From NCBI GenBank assembly GCA_002423185.1, contig DIUX01000001.1, positions 465-64,464 on the forward strand: a DNA stretch of 64,000 nucleotides, written 5' to 3'. The position numbers and the translations under genes were made by a program. The notes beneath the pieces were generated by a model. That model was given only the letters and a program-made list of their open reading frames with translations, ran no database searches and was not told the DNA's origin. Source of the DNA: Micavibrio sp. UBA6147 (lineage in GTDB: Bacteria; Pseudomonadota; Alphaproteobacteria; Micavibrionales; UBA1664). Positions 45,138 through 53,852 of the stretch are shown one piece after another (position 1 is the first letter of the stretch; the number at the start of each line of letters is the position of its first letter).

Positions 45138-45524
45138 GTGTCAGTCAACAAAGATATGAATATTCTCATCGTGGATGATTACAAGACGATGCTGCGTATC
45201 ATCCGTAATCTGCTCAGCCAGCTTGGCTTTGCCAATGTCGATGAAGCAACGGATGGGACGATGGCGCTCGGCATGTTTAAGGAGAAGGAATATGATCTCA
45301 TTATCTCCGACTGGAATATGGAGCCGATGTCCGGCCTTGATTTGCTCAAAAACATTCGCACCGGTACGAGAAATCCTAAAGTTCCGTTCATCATGATTAC
45401 GGCGGAAAGCAAAACCGAAAACGTGATTGTCGCCAAACAGGCGGGCGTGAACAACTATATCGTGAAACCGTTCAACGCGGAAACGCTGAAGAACAAACTT
45501 ATGGCTGTTCTAGGCCCATTCTAA
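45138..45524 (+). CDS. cheY: Chemotaxis response regulator CheY
   Basis: Single-domain receiver of 128 aa. Acidic pair in NILIVDDYKTM, phospho-acceptor Asp58 in LIISDWNMEPMSG, Thr in FIMITAES and Lys in NNYIVKPF. It starts with GTG, supported by AGGAG ten bases upstream. It is paired with cheZ 45 bases downstream, so it is the motor-switching CheY whose target is FliM. About 280 bases of non-coding sequence precede it, where TTAACC is only half of a CtrA site. Confidence 0.93.
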   Translation: MSVNKDMNILIVDDYKTMLRIIRNLLSQLGFANVDEATDGTMALGMFKEKEYDLIISDWNMEPMSGLDLLKNIRTGTRNPKVPFIMITAESKTENVIVAKQAGVNNYIVKPFNAETLKNKLMAVLGPF

Positions 45525-45569
45525 GGGCATGCAAAACTGTCCAGTCTAATGGAATAAGGGGATCACTCT

Positions 45570-46154
45570 ATGGCCGAAATTGCCAAAGATAATTATGAAT
45601 TGAGCGAAGTTTTGAAAATCGTCAACAAGGCGGTTTCGAAATTCGAAAAAGAAACTGTGTCGTCTACATCGCATGTTTTTGATGAGTTGCGCGACCTTGC
45701 CCGCCTTATCAACGGCATTTGCCATGATGGCGAGGGACAGGCCGTGAACGCCGGCAAAGACCATATCTCGAAGGCCACGAGCGAGTTAAAACAAGTCACC
45801 GCGGCAACCGAAGAAGCCACGGGTACGATTATGGATGCGTGCGACCGTATTCAAGAACTCGCGGGCGACAGCCCAAACAGCGCGGCAATCCTTGATGAAA
45901 TCAACAAGATTTTTGAGGCGTGCAGCTTTCAAGACCTCACCGGTCAGCGCATCACCAATGCGGTGAATGCCTTGTATGAAATTGAAAAACGCGTTGATTC
46001 CTTGCTCGGAATCCTGAGCGGTCATGCGGATATCAGCATCGCCACAGGCCCCGAAGAAGACACTCGATCCGAAGACCGCAAATTGATGAACGGCCCGCAA
46101 ATGCCGGGGGCGGGCGTTACACAAGACGATATTGACCGTTTGTTGAACGAATAA
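45570..46154 (+). CDS. cheZ: CheY phosphatase CheZ
   Basis: 194 aa, all helical. The diagnostic active-site block ACSFQDLTGQRITNAVNAL is at ~113-131; the Asp and Gln in QDLTGQ activate water on CheY-P. The C-terminus ends in TQDDIDRLLNE, the CheY-docking peptide. Preceded by GGGGATC and ended by a terminator. Forms a two-gene unit with cheY. Confidence 0.92.
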   Translation: MAEIAKDNYELSEVLKIVNKAVSKFEKETVSSTSHVFDELRDLARLINGICHDGEGQAVNAGKDHISKATSELKQVTAATEEATGTIMDACDRIQELAGDSPNSAAILDEINKIFEACSFQDLTGQRITNAVNALYEIEKRVDSLLGILSGHADISIATGPEEDTRSEDRKLMNGPQMPGAGVTQDDIDRLLNE

Positions 46155-46192
46155 AAACGAATAAAAATAAATAAAACGGCCACAAAAACAGG

Positions 46193-46224
46193 ACGCACCG
46201 CTTGAAAAAACGGTGCGTTTTTTC
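46193..46224 (+). terminator. Terminator of cheY-cheZ
   Basis: ACGCACCG / CGGTGCGT with a 10-base loop and a following T run. Confidence 0.88.
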
Positions 46225-46415
46225 TTTGTTCCGGATGGCTGCGGACTGCGCGGCGTATAGGCGATATGGGTGATGGCAGGGCTTGGCGTGGTGTGCTATA
46301 ATTCGCCTGAGATAGAATAATCATTCCGCGCCGCACAGGCCACATGTCAATCGCCACACCCGAACCAGATCCAAAAGAACGGGCGTCCGGCAAAACTAAC
46401 TGAGCAGAGGCTTTC

Positions 46416-47198
46416 TTGGACAATCACGACGATCAAGGCAGACATCATGGACAGGGATCGTTTCAGGCGTTGCGGTCTTCGCATTATATGGGATTGTCGC
46501 TGTTTTTGATTATGCTGGCCTTTTTTATCGGCCTGACCGCGATGTCGGATTTAAGCCCCGAACGCTCCGCCACCGTCGTTGCGGGCGTTCAGGAAGCCTT
46601 TAGCTCCGCCGATTTTGTTCCGAATATCGCGGGAATTGAGCGCCCCAAAGACGGGCTTTCGCGCGAAACGGGCGATTTGCCTGAACAACAGCTCAAGGCC
46701 ATGCTGGGGCGCACATTGGGGGATATGCGGCTGGAGGACAACGCCGATGGCAAGGGTGATGCGGCGTTGACGGCCTATGTGCCAGAGGCGGTGTTTGACA
46801 ATTATGTGGCTCCGCTGGCGCAAAAAATATCGGAAATGGTGAAACAAGGGGCGCTGACAACCGTTTTCGGGGTCGAGATTATCTTGCCGTTGCCCGCACA
46901 AGGCAACGGCGGCAACGCAGCATCGGCAGAGAGCTTAAATGCCTTTTATGCCCGTATTCGCCGGTATGCCGCGTTGTTTGAAAAGGCCGGATTTCCCGCC
47001 CATCTTTTGGCGTTTGGAGGGCAAAAAACCGATTTAAACGGCACGCGTCAAGCCAATGTCGAAATCCGCTTTATTTTTGAAACGACCCTGAAACTGGACA
47101 GCGGCAGCGACCAACCTCTCAATCGCCAAGCCCCGATTATTCCGGCTTTGCCAAACACCACACAGGGCGCAAACCCGCAAAACGGGGGCGCGGAATGA
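46416..47198 (+). CDS. MotB-like OmpA-family protein lacking the channel Asp
   Basis: 260 aa, TTG start supported by GAGG just upstream (no in-frame ATG until residue 25). One transmembrane helix at ~26-45 (GLSLFLIMLAFFIGLTAMSDL) and a periplasmic domain with the weak OmpA-like end GQKTDLNGTRQANVEIRFIFE. MotB proteins carry an Asp at the start of the helix that passes protons; no such Asp is seen here. It overlaps motB by four bases (ATGA). It may be a regulatory or structural stator partner rather than an ion-conducting subunit. Confidence 0.6.
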   Translation: MDNHDDQGRHHGQGSFQALRSSHYMGLSLFLIMLAFFIGLTAMSDLSPERSATVVAGVQEAFSSADFVPNIAGIERPKDGLSRETGDLPEQQLKAMLGRTLGDMRLEDNADGKGDAALTAYVPEAVFDNYVAPLAQKISEMVKQGALTTVFGVEIILPLPAQGNGGNAASAESLNAFYARIRRYAALFEKAGFPAHLLAFGGQKTDLNGTRQANVEIRFIFETTLKLDSGSDQPLNRQAPIIPALPNTTQGANPQNGGAE

Positions 47199-48340
47199 GC
47201 GAAAGAAAACCGCCCGAAATAGCACCGATCAAAATGTTTGCTGAAACGCCTGAGGAGGCAGATGCTTTAGAGGCCGAGGAAAGCCTGCGTAAAGCCACCG
47301 CCAAGGTTATTGAGGACATAGTTCAAGCGCATGAGCATGAGCATGAGGGACAAAGTGGTGGCTATGCGCAAACTCAGGGTGGTGGTCATGCGGATGGCCA
47401 TATCACGCCGGACACGGCGATTGATGAATTCTCGGTCGAGATGTTCGAAGACGATGCCGCCGCCGCAATGACGGATGACGCCATTGCCCGCGAAAAAGCC
47501 CGTAAGCACCATGCCAAAGCCCGCCAAAAGTCGAATAAATCGCCGAAGTTTTACCCGTCTGTTTTGCCATACGCCAACAGGCCGATGATGGATTCGGGGA
47601 TGGATCGCCGCCGCCGCGTGTCGTGGGTGATCTCGTTTACCGACCTTATGGCGCTGATGCTCAGTTTCTTTGTCATGCTGTATTCGATGTCACAGCCTAA
47701 GCCGATTTTATGGACGCAAATGACGGAGTCCTTGCGCGAACAATATGGCGGGCTTGAACAACAAATGGCGGGCTATGCCGGCCCGCAAGACCAGCAAACG
47801 CAAGTCGTTATCAGACCAGCGAACGAAGACGCGATGGATTTGGGATATTTGGAAGGCGTCTTGCAAAACGTCATTCGCCAGATGCCGCCATCCATACAGG
47901 ATAATGTGCGCCTTATGGACGCCGGCGACCGCATTATTATGGCGGTGCCTCCGGTTTTGACCTTTGCCCCGAATGACGCAACACCGAGCGATCGCGCAGT
48001 GCGGTTTTTGGCGCTGGCGGCGCCGTTTTTAAAGGCGATTGATAACCAGATCGTGGTTGTCGGCTATGCCGCGGGGCAAGCCGATGCGCAAGGAACGACT
48101 GGCGCTGTACCGCAAGGGCAGGAAACATCCGCAATATCCCCCGAATCGGATGAATTCGTCCTGTCCTTACGGCGGGCCCAGGCGGTGGCGGATGTGCTCG
48201 CCGCCTATGGATATGAACGCCCGATGACCGTTATTGGCGGCGGCGCGGGGCGACAACAGACTTTGCCACAGGATTTTGACCCGCAAACCCGTATGTATTT
48301 TGCAAGACGGGTGGATATTGTTATCCTGAATAAGAAATAA
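47195..48340 (+). CDS. motB: Flagellar motor stator protein MotB
   Basis: Stator subunit that anchors to peptidoglycan. 381 aa. The MotB membrane helix RVSWVISFTDLMALMLSFFVMLYSMS contains the proton-binding Asp150. The plug-like region follows, then an OmpA-like domain with LTFAPNDATPSDRAVRFLALAAPFL and VVVGYAAG, ending with SLRRAQAVADVLAAYGYE. The cytoplasmic N-terminus is ~140 residues, far longer than in typical MotB (~30), with a His/Glu/Gly-rich segment. motA is in the fliF operon, not here. Confidence 0.9.
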   Translation: MSERKPPEIAPIKMFAETPEEADALEAEESLRKATAKVIEDIVQAHEHEHEGQSGGYAQTQGGGHADGHITPDTAIDEFSVEMFEDDAAAAMTDDAIAREKARKHHAKARQKSNKSPKFYPSVLPYANRPMMDSGMDRRRRVSWVISFTDLMALMLSFFVMLYSMSQPKPILWTQMTESLREQYGGLEQQMAGYAGPQDQQTQVVIRPANEDAMDLGYLEGVLQNVIRQMPPSIQDNVRLMDAGDRIIMAVPPVLTFAPNDATPSDRAVRFLALAAPFLKAIDNQIVVVGYAAGQADAQGTTGAVPQGQETSAISPESDEFVLSLRRAQAVADVLAAYGYERPMTVIGGGAGRQQTLPQDFDPQTRMYFARRVDIVILNKK

Positions 48341-48344
48341 TGCC

Positions 48345-51300
48345 GTGTTTGTAAGAAATACCCGAAGAATGTTACGCCCTGCGTATTCCCTATGGGCCGT
48401 TTGTGCGGTCGTGCTGTTGATGTTGTCAACCTTGCCCACACCATTGCAGGGCGATGGAGGGGGATTTGTGCGCGCTGCGGCTGCGGCCTCGGCGGAAGCA
48501 CCCGCAAAGGATGAAAAGGGCGCTCCGAAAGAAAAACCAAAGGACAAAGCGGACGCCGGCCCCGCCTTAAAAGTGAAGGTGAGCATTTCAGAAAACGAAG
48601 ATTTCACGCGCATTTCCCTCAGCCCCAGCGTGCCGACAACCTATGAATTTGTGGAAACGCCGGATCAGAAGGGCGTTTTGATCGTCAATTTCGGGCGTTA
48701 TGGCTTGGTTGATTTGTCGGATTTGCGGGAAAAAACGCCGCGTTATGTCTATGATATCCAGATTTCATCCGCGCTGCGCGATACGCTCCAGCTTAAAATC
48801 GCTTTTCCTGAGAGCTCACGCCAGCGGGCGTTTTTGATTGCATCACGCGGAATTATTGATGTTTTCGCCCCGACCAAGGCCGAAGAATTGTCAAAAGAAA
48901 CCCGCAAAGCCCGCCGCGAGGCATTACGCAGCGAGTTGTCGGAGCAGCAACAAGAAAAAATCTCCATCGCGGCATCCCAAGAAACCAAAGACGGAGCCGC
49001 GGCAGAAGCCGCAAAAGCCGTGCCGCAAAAACAGGTCGATTTGCGCCCCGCCAAGGAAGACGCCACCCGCGCCGCCGAAGCAAAACAGCAACAACAGCGC
49101 ATCCAAAACGCGCCGGTCAATGCCAATATCAGGGAAAATACGATCACGTTTTCTTCGACCGAGAGCTTTAATATGGCGGCGTTTGAACGCTTGGGTTATC
49201 TTTGGGCGGTGATTGACCGTGCCGATATGGCCATCCCCCCCGTGGTTGAAGGCCCGCAAAAAGACATGTTTGAAAACCCCGAACGCATCGCTTTGGATGG
49301 CGGTTTGGCATATCGGTTTAAATTGCCGGACGGGGTTTATGTCCAGCCGCAAGGCGGCGGTTTTATTTGGAAACTGGTTGTTTCGGGGCGCCCTCAGGCC
49401 TTGACCTCTGCCCCTATTCGCAAGAATTTCGTGCGCGATGGGGACTCGACCGTGTCATTGGGCATTAAAAACGCCCGTAATTTGTTGAAGGTCAGCGACC
49501 CGACTGTTGGCGATGACTTCGCCGTTGTGACGGTACCCAAGGCCGAAACCCGTATCTTCCAAAACGCATCCTTTGTCGATATTGACGTGATACCGGCCTT
49601 TATCGGCGCGGTTTTGGTGCCGAAATCCGATGGCATCCGCATTGAGGCCGATGATGACAAGGTCACGATACGGCGCATTGGCGGATTGAATGTAGGCCCC
49701 GCCGTGGCGGTGTTCAAAGCCCAGCCCACAACCCGCGGTGTCCAAGCCGAAACCAAGGTTGAGCAAGGGCCACAGAGCATGTTCAACTTCGCAAAATGGG
49801 GCGATGAAAAAGGCGGCACGTTTGACGCGCGTAAAAAGGATCTGGAGATTCAGATTTCCGAATCCGGCGGCCAGCGCCGCCGTACATTGTTGCTCAACAA
49901 GGCGGAATTGCTAGTGTCGCATGACATGGCGCATGAGGCGCTCGGCTATCTTGAACTCGCCGAAGTTGCCGACACGCAAATCACGACTTTGCCGGAATAC
50001 AAGGCCGTCAAAGGCGTGGCACAAGTGGCGTCATGGCGCTATGGCGAGGCGTTGAAGAATTTTTCAAACCCTGTGCTGCAATCCATGGGTGAGGTTAAAT
50101 TCTGGCAGGCTCTCGCTCATGGCGGGCTCGGGGCGTATGACAAGGCCTATGCGGATTTACCGGGTGATTTGAACTTTTTGAAAGCCTACCCGCCCGAACT
50201 GCGCAACACGAGCTTGCTCCAACTCGCCGAAATTGCGCTGCAAAATAAGGATTCCGATTTGCTTAAATCCATTACCGAACAATTGGCGGTGGATATGGCG
50301 GTGCTGAGCGGGGCGCAAAAGGCCGGATTGTCGTATTACAAAGGACGACTGGCGATGATGAGCGGTTTGCCAGGGGATGTGAAGGTTCACTTGGCGGCGG
50401 CGGTTGCCAATGGTGATTTATATTACGCCACCCGCGCCGAGCTGGCCTTGGTCAACGAACAATTGCGCAATAAAGAAATCACGCCTGAGCAGAGCCTTCC
50501 AAGGCTGGAGCGTATCCGTTTTGCATGGCGCGGCGATGATCTGGAACTCGACATCAATAAACGCCTCGGCGAAATGTATATCGCCAATGGCGAGGAACAA
50601 AAAGGCATGAACATCCTGCGCGGAGCCGCCGAAATGGCGCAAACCCGCACCGCGCGAAACGAGATTATCAACACCATGTCGGAGGCGTTTAAATCGCTGT
50701 TCTTAAAGGACGAAGGCGAACCGCTTAAGCCGCTTGAGGCACTTGGCGTATACGAAGAATTCAAGGAATTACTGCCAGCCGGCGATGACGGTGACGCCAT
50801 TATCGGCACGATTGCGGATAAACTCGTTTCGGTTGATTTGCTTAGCCGCGCCGTGTCGTTGCTCGAAGAACGCATGGGGCCAAACCTTGCCGCCGATAAA
50901 AGACCGCGCTGGGCGCTCAAAGCCGCAGCGATCAGCTTGCTCAACCGTAAACCGGCCGATGCCATTCGCTTGCTGGACAAGGTTCCGGCATCGCAATATG
51001 AGGCCGCAGGCCTCGGCAAACGCGCCGGCCTTATTCGCGCCCGCGCCTTGGCGGATTTGAAACGCACGCGGGAGGCGATGGCGATTTTGGATGAGCTGGA
51101 CGGGAATGACCCAGAGATTATCGGCCTGAAGGCGGATACCGGATGGCGCGGCCAGCAATGGGGCTATGCCGCCACGGCGTTTAACCAGCTTTTGGCGCAA
51201 GACGATATTCAAGACGGCAAAGCGCTTACCACCGACCAAGCCCGCATGATTTTGAACACGGCCATTGCCCTGAACCTGTCCGGCGATACGGCGGGGCTCG

Positions 51301-51488
51301 AAACCCTGCGCACCCGCTATGACGCAGTGATGCGCAGCTCGCCTTTGTATAAATCATTCCAGATCGTGACACGCCCGATCCGCGCAGCGGTGATTTCCGA
51401 CCGCGACACGTTAATGTCGCATGTTTTTGAGGTCGATATGTTCGGCAAATCATTGGGCGATATTTCAACCATCAAGGCAGGCGAATAG
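48345..51488 (+). CDS. Large periplasmic TPR-like protein, motility-associated
   Basis: 1047 aa. GTG start four bases after motB (ATG at 48369 is the alternative). A signal sequence (SLWAVCAVVLLMLSTLPTPL) is followed by a beta-rich N-terminal region that looks AMIN-like (RISLSPSVPTTYEFV ... QLKIAFPES), an Ala/Glu/Gln-rich linker (~185-260), more beta-strands, and from ~520 a long helical-repeat region (MAHEALGYLELAEVADTQ, AALLEERMGPN-like). Gene order after motB recalls rhizobial motB-motC; MotC is a periplasmic motor protein chaperoned by MotE. That equivalence is inferred, not seen as similarity. Confidence 0.6.
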   Translation: MFVRNTRRMLRPAYSLWAVCAVVLLMLSTLPTPLQGDGGGFVRAAAAASAEAPAKDEKGAPKEKPKDKADAGPALKVKVSISENEDFTRISLSPSVPTTYEFVETPDQKGVLIVNFGRYGLVDLSDLREKTPRYVYDIQISSALRDTLQLKIAFPESSRQRAFLIASRGIIDVFAPTKAEELSKETRKARREALRSELSEQQQEKISIAASQETKDGAAAEAAKAVPQKQVDLRPAKEDATRAAEAKQQQQRIQNAPVNANIRENTITFSSTESFNMAAFERLGYLWAVIDRADMAIPPVVEGPQKDMFENPERIALDGGLAYRFKLPDGVYVQPQGGGFIWKLVVSGRPQALTSAPIRKNFVRDGDSTVSLGIKNARNLLKVSDPTVGDDFAVVTVPKAETRIFQNASFVDIDVIPAFIGAVLVPKSDGIRIEADDDKVTIRRIGGLNVGPAVAVFKAQPTTRGVQAETKVEQGPQSMFNFAKWGDEKGGTFDARKKDLEIQISESGGQRRRTLLLNKAELLVSHDMAHEALGYLELAEVADTQITTLPEYKAVKGVAQVASWRYGEALKNFSNPVLQSMGEVKFWQALAHGGLGAYDKAYADLPGDLNFLKAYPPELRNTSLLQLAEIALQNKDSDLLKSITEQLAVDMAVLSGAQKAGLSYYKGRLAMMSGLPGDVKVHLAAAVANGDLYYATRAELALVNEQLRNKEITPEQSLPRLERIRFAWRGDDLELDINKRLGEMYIANGEEQKGMNILRGAAEMAQTRTARNEIINTMSEAFKSLFLKDEGEPLKPLEALGVYEEFKELLPAGDDGDAIIGTIADKLVSVDLLSRAVSLLEERMGPNLAADKRPRWALKAAAISLLNRKPADAIRLLDKVPASQYEAAGLGKRAGLIRARALADLKRTREAMAILDELDGNDPEIIGLKADTGWRGQQWGYAATAFNQLLAQDDIQDGKALTTDQARMILNTAIALNLSGDTAGLETLRTRYDAVMRSSPLYKSFQIVTRPIRAAVISDRDTLMSHVFEVDMFGKSLGDISTIKAGE

Positions 51489-51580
51489 GCGCTTTTGTTT
51501 CGGCGCTGCTATCATTCCGCTATCTTTGGGCGCCGCTTTTCGTGCGCCGTTCCTCATGCCCCCTTAACGTAAGGCTTTAA

Positions 51581-52477
51581 TTACGGCGTTGGCGGTACGG
51601 CATCGGTGGGGAGCAAACTGGCGTCAAAGCTCTTGATCAGGCTTCCTGCAATCATGTACCACCCATCCACCATAACGAAGAAAATGATCTTGAAGGGCAG
51701 GGAGATCATCACCGGCGGCAACATCATCATACCCATAGACATCAAGATAGACGCCGTCACCATGTCGATCACCAAGAACGGCAGGAACAACATAAACCCG
51801 ATCTCGAAGGCACGTTTTAATTCCGAAATCATAAAAGACGGCACAACGATGTGCAGGGGGATGGCCATTGGCGAATCAAAGGGGCCGGCTTTGCTTAACT
51901 CGGTAAACAGCAGCAAATCTTTTTCGCGCGTGTGTTGCAACATGAAGGTTTTGAACGGCGCGACCGTTTCTTCGAAGGCCGTCACCTCGTCAATGCTTTG
52001 GTTGATATAGGGGGAAATACCGTTGTCATAGGCCGCTTGAAATGTCGGTGCCATGATAAAGAAGGTGAGGAACAACGCCAAAGACACCATCACCGTGTTC
52101 GGCGGCGTTTGTTGAACCCCCATCGCGGTTCGCAGGAATGACAACACCACAACAATCCGCGTAAAACAGGTCATCATAATCAAAATAGACGGAGCAAGGG
52201 ACAAGACGGTGAGCAGCGCCAGAATCTGAACCACGCGCGCCGACAGGCTTCCGTCATTGTTGTTGTCACTCCCGAAATCAAGGGACAGGCTTTGCGCCAG
52301 CACGTCATGCGGGAGCATCATAACCCCGCCAAGCCCCATTAAGGCGAAAACCGCAAGGGCGAACAAGCGATAGGGCTTGTTGATCCATCTCTGCGCAGTG
52401 GCGGCAATGGCGCGGAATGATCGGGGGGCGTGCGGCGTTGCGCTGTGCGGGGCTTGGGTCGGGGGTTCGTGCGTCAT
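51581..52477 (-). CDS. fliP: Flagellar export gate protein FliP
   Basis: Membrane core of the flagellar type III export gate, 298 aa. After a ~55-residue cytoplasmic or leader part and a first hydrophobic segment come the family signatures LSLAPSILIMMTCFTRIVVVLSFLR, GVQQTPPNTVMVSLALFLTFFIMAP and PFLVIDMVTASILMSMGMMMLPPVMISLPFKI. Start overlaps the fliO stop by four bases. Last gene of flhX-unknown-fliO-fliP. Confidence 0.96.
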   Translation of the reverse strand: MTHEPPTQAPHSATPHAPRSFRAIAATAQRWINKPYRLFALAVFALMGLGGVMMLPHDVLAQSLSLDFGSDNNNDGSLSARVVQILALLTVLSLAPSILIMMTCFTRIVVVLSFLRTAMGVQQTPPNTVMVSLALFLTFFIMAPTFQAAYDNGISPYINQSIDEVTAFEETVAPFKTFMLQHTREKDLLLFTELSKAGPFDSPMAIPLHIVVPSFMISELKRAFEIGFMLFLPFLVIDMVTASILMSMGMMMLPPVMISLPFKIIFFVMVDGWYMIAGSLIKSFDASLLPTDAVPPTP

Positions 52478-52872
52478 TGGGGTGTGTCCTGCTGTGCTGC
52501 CGTACGCTGTATTGCGCTCTTGTTTGTTATTGTATCGCTTTGGGACGGATCATCGCCCACGCTTGATGCGCCTTGCTCCGCGCCGAGATGGGAAGGGGCT
52601 TTGATGCCGCTTTCAATCACGCTGGTGCCGTGCTGGGTGAGAAGGATGAGATGTTCAACATCGTCACGGCGAATAAGGACGAGTTTGCTGCGGTGGTCAA
52701 TCGGGCGCATTTCACTAATCGACAAGCGCCGTTTTTTGAGGGCGGCGACTCTCATTCCCTCACCGAATCCAGAAAAACGGCGGAAGGCCGCGCTGGACAA
52801 GACCATCAGGGCGACCACAATCGTCAAAGCGGCCAAGGCCTTGAGCGTCGCTAAACCCGTGTCTTCGAGCAT
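52474..52872 (-). CDS. fliO: Flagellar biosynthesis protein FliO
   Basis: 132-aa, single-pass membrane protein that helps FliP assemble. Transmembrane helix at ~9-27 (LKALAALTIVVALMVLSS), then the conserved LKKRRLSISEMRPIDHRSKLVLIRRDDVEHLILLTQHGTSVIE, and a hydrophilic tail. Overlaps fliP by four bases. Confidence 0.9.
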   Translation of the reverse strand: MLEDTGLATLKALAALTIVVALMVLSSAAFRRFSGFGEGMRVAALKKRRLSISEMRPIDHRSKLVLIRRDDVEHLILLTQHGTSVIESGIKAPSHLGAEQGASSVGDDPSQSDTITNKSAIQRTAAQQDTPQ

Positions 52873-52877
52873 GGAAT

Positions 52878-53195
52878 TTACCTCGACCCGTTATGATGCG
52901 GCGGTGTGTCGTCATCATCATCACTATCATCATCGTCGTCGTTAATCGCATCGCGCAGGGATTCTGCGAGTTCCTCGAGCGCCGTGATGATGTCGGTCAT
53001 AATGGGTTCGGCTTGGTCACGTGTGGTTTTTGATTCCGATTTTAAACCGCCGCAAAGCTGTTCTATACGGGTGTCGATATCGCCAAGGTCAACAATATCG
53101 CCGCGCCGAACGCGCAGCAGCGCATCTTGGATATCAAAACGCAAGCTGTGCAACGCGCCGATAATACCGGAAGAGGGGGAGGAGGACATGGTCAT
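52878..53195 (-). CDS. Hypothetical protein with Asp-rich tail, export-gate operon
   Basis: 105 aa, not recognised. Central helical part (GIIGALHSLRFDIQDALLRVRRGDIVDLGDIDTRIEQLCGGL ... IITALEELAESLRDAI) and a C-terminal run of about a dozen Asp residues broken by Ser. It lies five bases before fliO and ~110 bases after flhX on the same strand, so it is probably co-transcribed with export-gate genes. A chaperone or adaptor role is possible but only from context. The start could also be the ATG six bases downstream. Confidence 0.55.
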   Translation of the reverse strand: MTMSSSPSSGIIGALHSLRFDIQDALLRVRRGDIVDLGDIDTRIEQLCGGLKSESKTTRDQAEPIMTDIITALEELAESLRDAINDDDDDSDDDDDTPPHHNGSR

Positions 53196-53302
53196 GGCTT
53201 TGCTCTTTTGTTGCCTAATCTTGTTATATGGGCGAAAACGCACGGGGCAGGTGGATTGCGGAGGCTGGGCGGATTATTCGCTCCATTTACCGTATGGCCG
53301 CC

Positions 53303-53788
53303 TTATCTGCTCTTATCCGTTTTTTCGCCTTTTGTTTCTGTGTCGTGACCGCCCTTATCGGGGGACGCATGGTTAATGGGCTGCGGTTGATCCTGTTCAC
53401 TCATAACATCTTTTAGCACAGCGTCAAAGGGGTTGACCTGTCCATTGGCCTGATAAACATAGGATAAAATCTCGGCAACCGCCTCCAGCGCCTCAGACGG
53501 GATCGGGGTGTCGATGTCCAAAAAGGCCAAAAGCTCGGCTAAATCCTTGTCTTCGCGGACGCGCACGCCGTTTTCGAAGGCGAGGGCAAGGATTTCCTCG
53601 GCGAGTACACCGCGCCCCGATGCAACAATCTGTGGCCCGCCTTGCGCCGCACCTTTTTCGGCGGACGGGCCTTTGATCGCAACTGCGGTGGCGCGCCGGC
53701 GGGATTGCGGGTTTTGATCGACATAATTAAGCGGGGTGAGCGGGTCGCTCGCGGCTCTTTTGTCTTTATCTTCGCCGTATTCACTCAT
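53303..53788 (-). CDS. flhX: FlhX: stand-alone FlhB C-terminal-like protein
   Basis: 161 aa. Residues ~55-125 match the cytoplasmic C-terminal domain of FlhB/YscU after the cleavage site: PQIVASGRGVLAEEILALAFENGVRVREDKDLAELLAFLDIDTPIPSEALEAVAEILSYVY, comparable with ILIAKGVNEVALRI ... FRAVAKIISYVFKL of the full FlhB in this window. The membrane part and the NPTH site are absent. Similar stand-alone proteins (FlhX, YlqH) occur in other bacteria and can substitute for the FlhB fragment. The start at 53788 is chosen because the longer frame runs across the flgB promoter. N- and C-termini are low complexity. Confidence 0.8.
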   Translation of the reverse strand: MSEYGEDKDKRAASDPLTPLNYVDQNPQSRRRATAVAIKGPSAEKGAAQGGPQIVASGRGVLAEEILALAFENGVRVREDKDLAELLAFLDIDTPIPSEALEAVAEILSYVYQANGQVNPFDAVLKDVMSEQDQPQPINHASPDKGGHDTETKGEKTDKSR

Positions 53789-53790
53789 CT

Positions 53791-53806
53791 TGGCACGGTT
53801 TCTGCA
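53791..53806 (+). promoter_or_regulatory. Sigma-54 promoter of flgB-flgC-fliE
   Basis: TGGCACGGTTTCTGCA, an excellent -24/-12 match, 46 bases before the flgB ATG. It begins three bases from the divergent flhX start codon. Confidence 0.85.
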
Positions 53807-53852
53807 TTGTTGCTCTGTGGGTTCTGTACGAAACAAAAGGGTAGCAGAAAAA

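Noticed and set aside
53736..53852. 39-codon upstream extension of flgB
   Set aside because: It runs across the sigma-54 promoter; the conserved FlgB start is at 53853.
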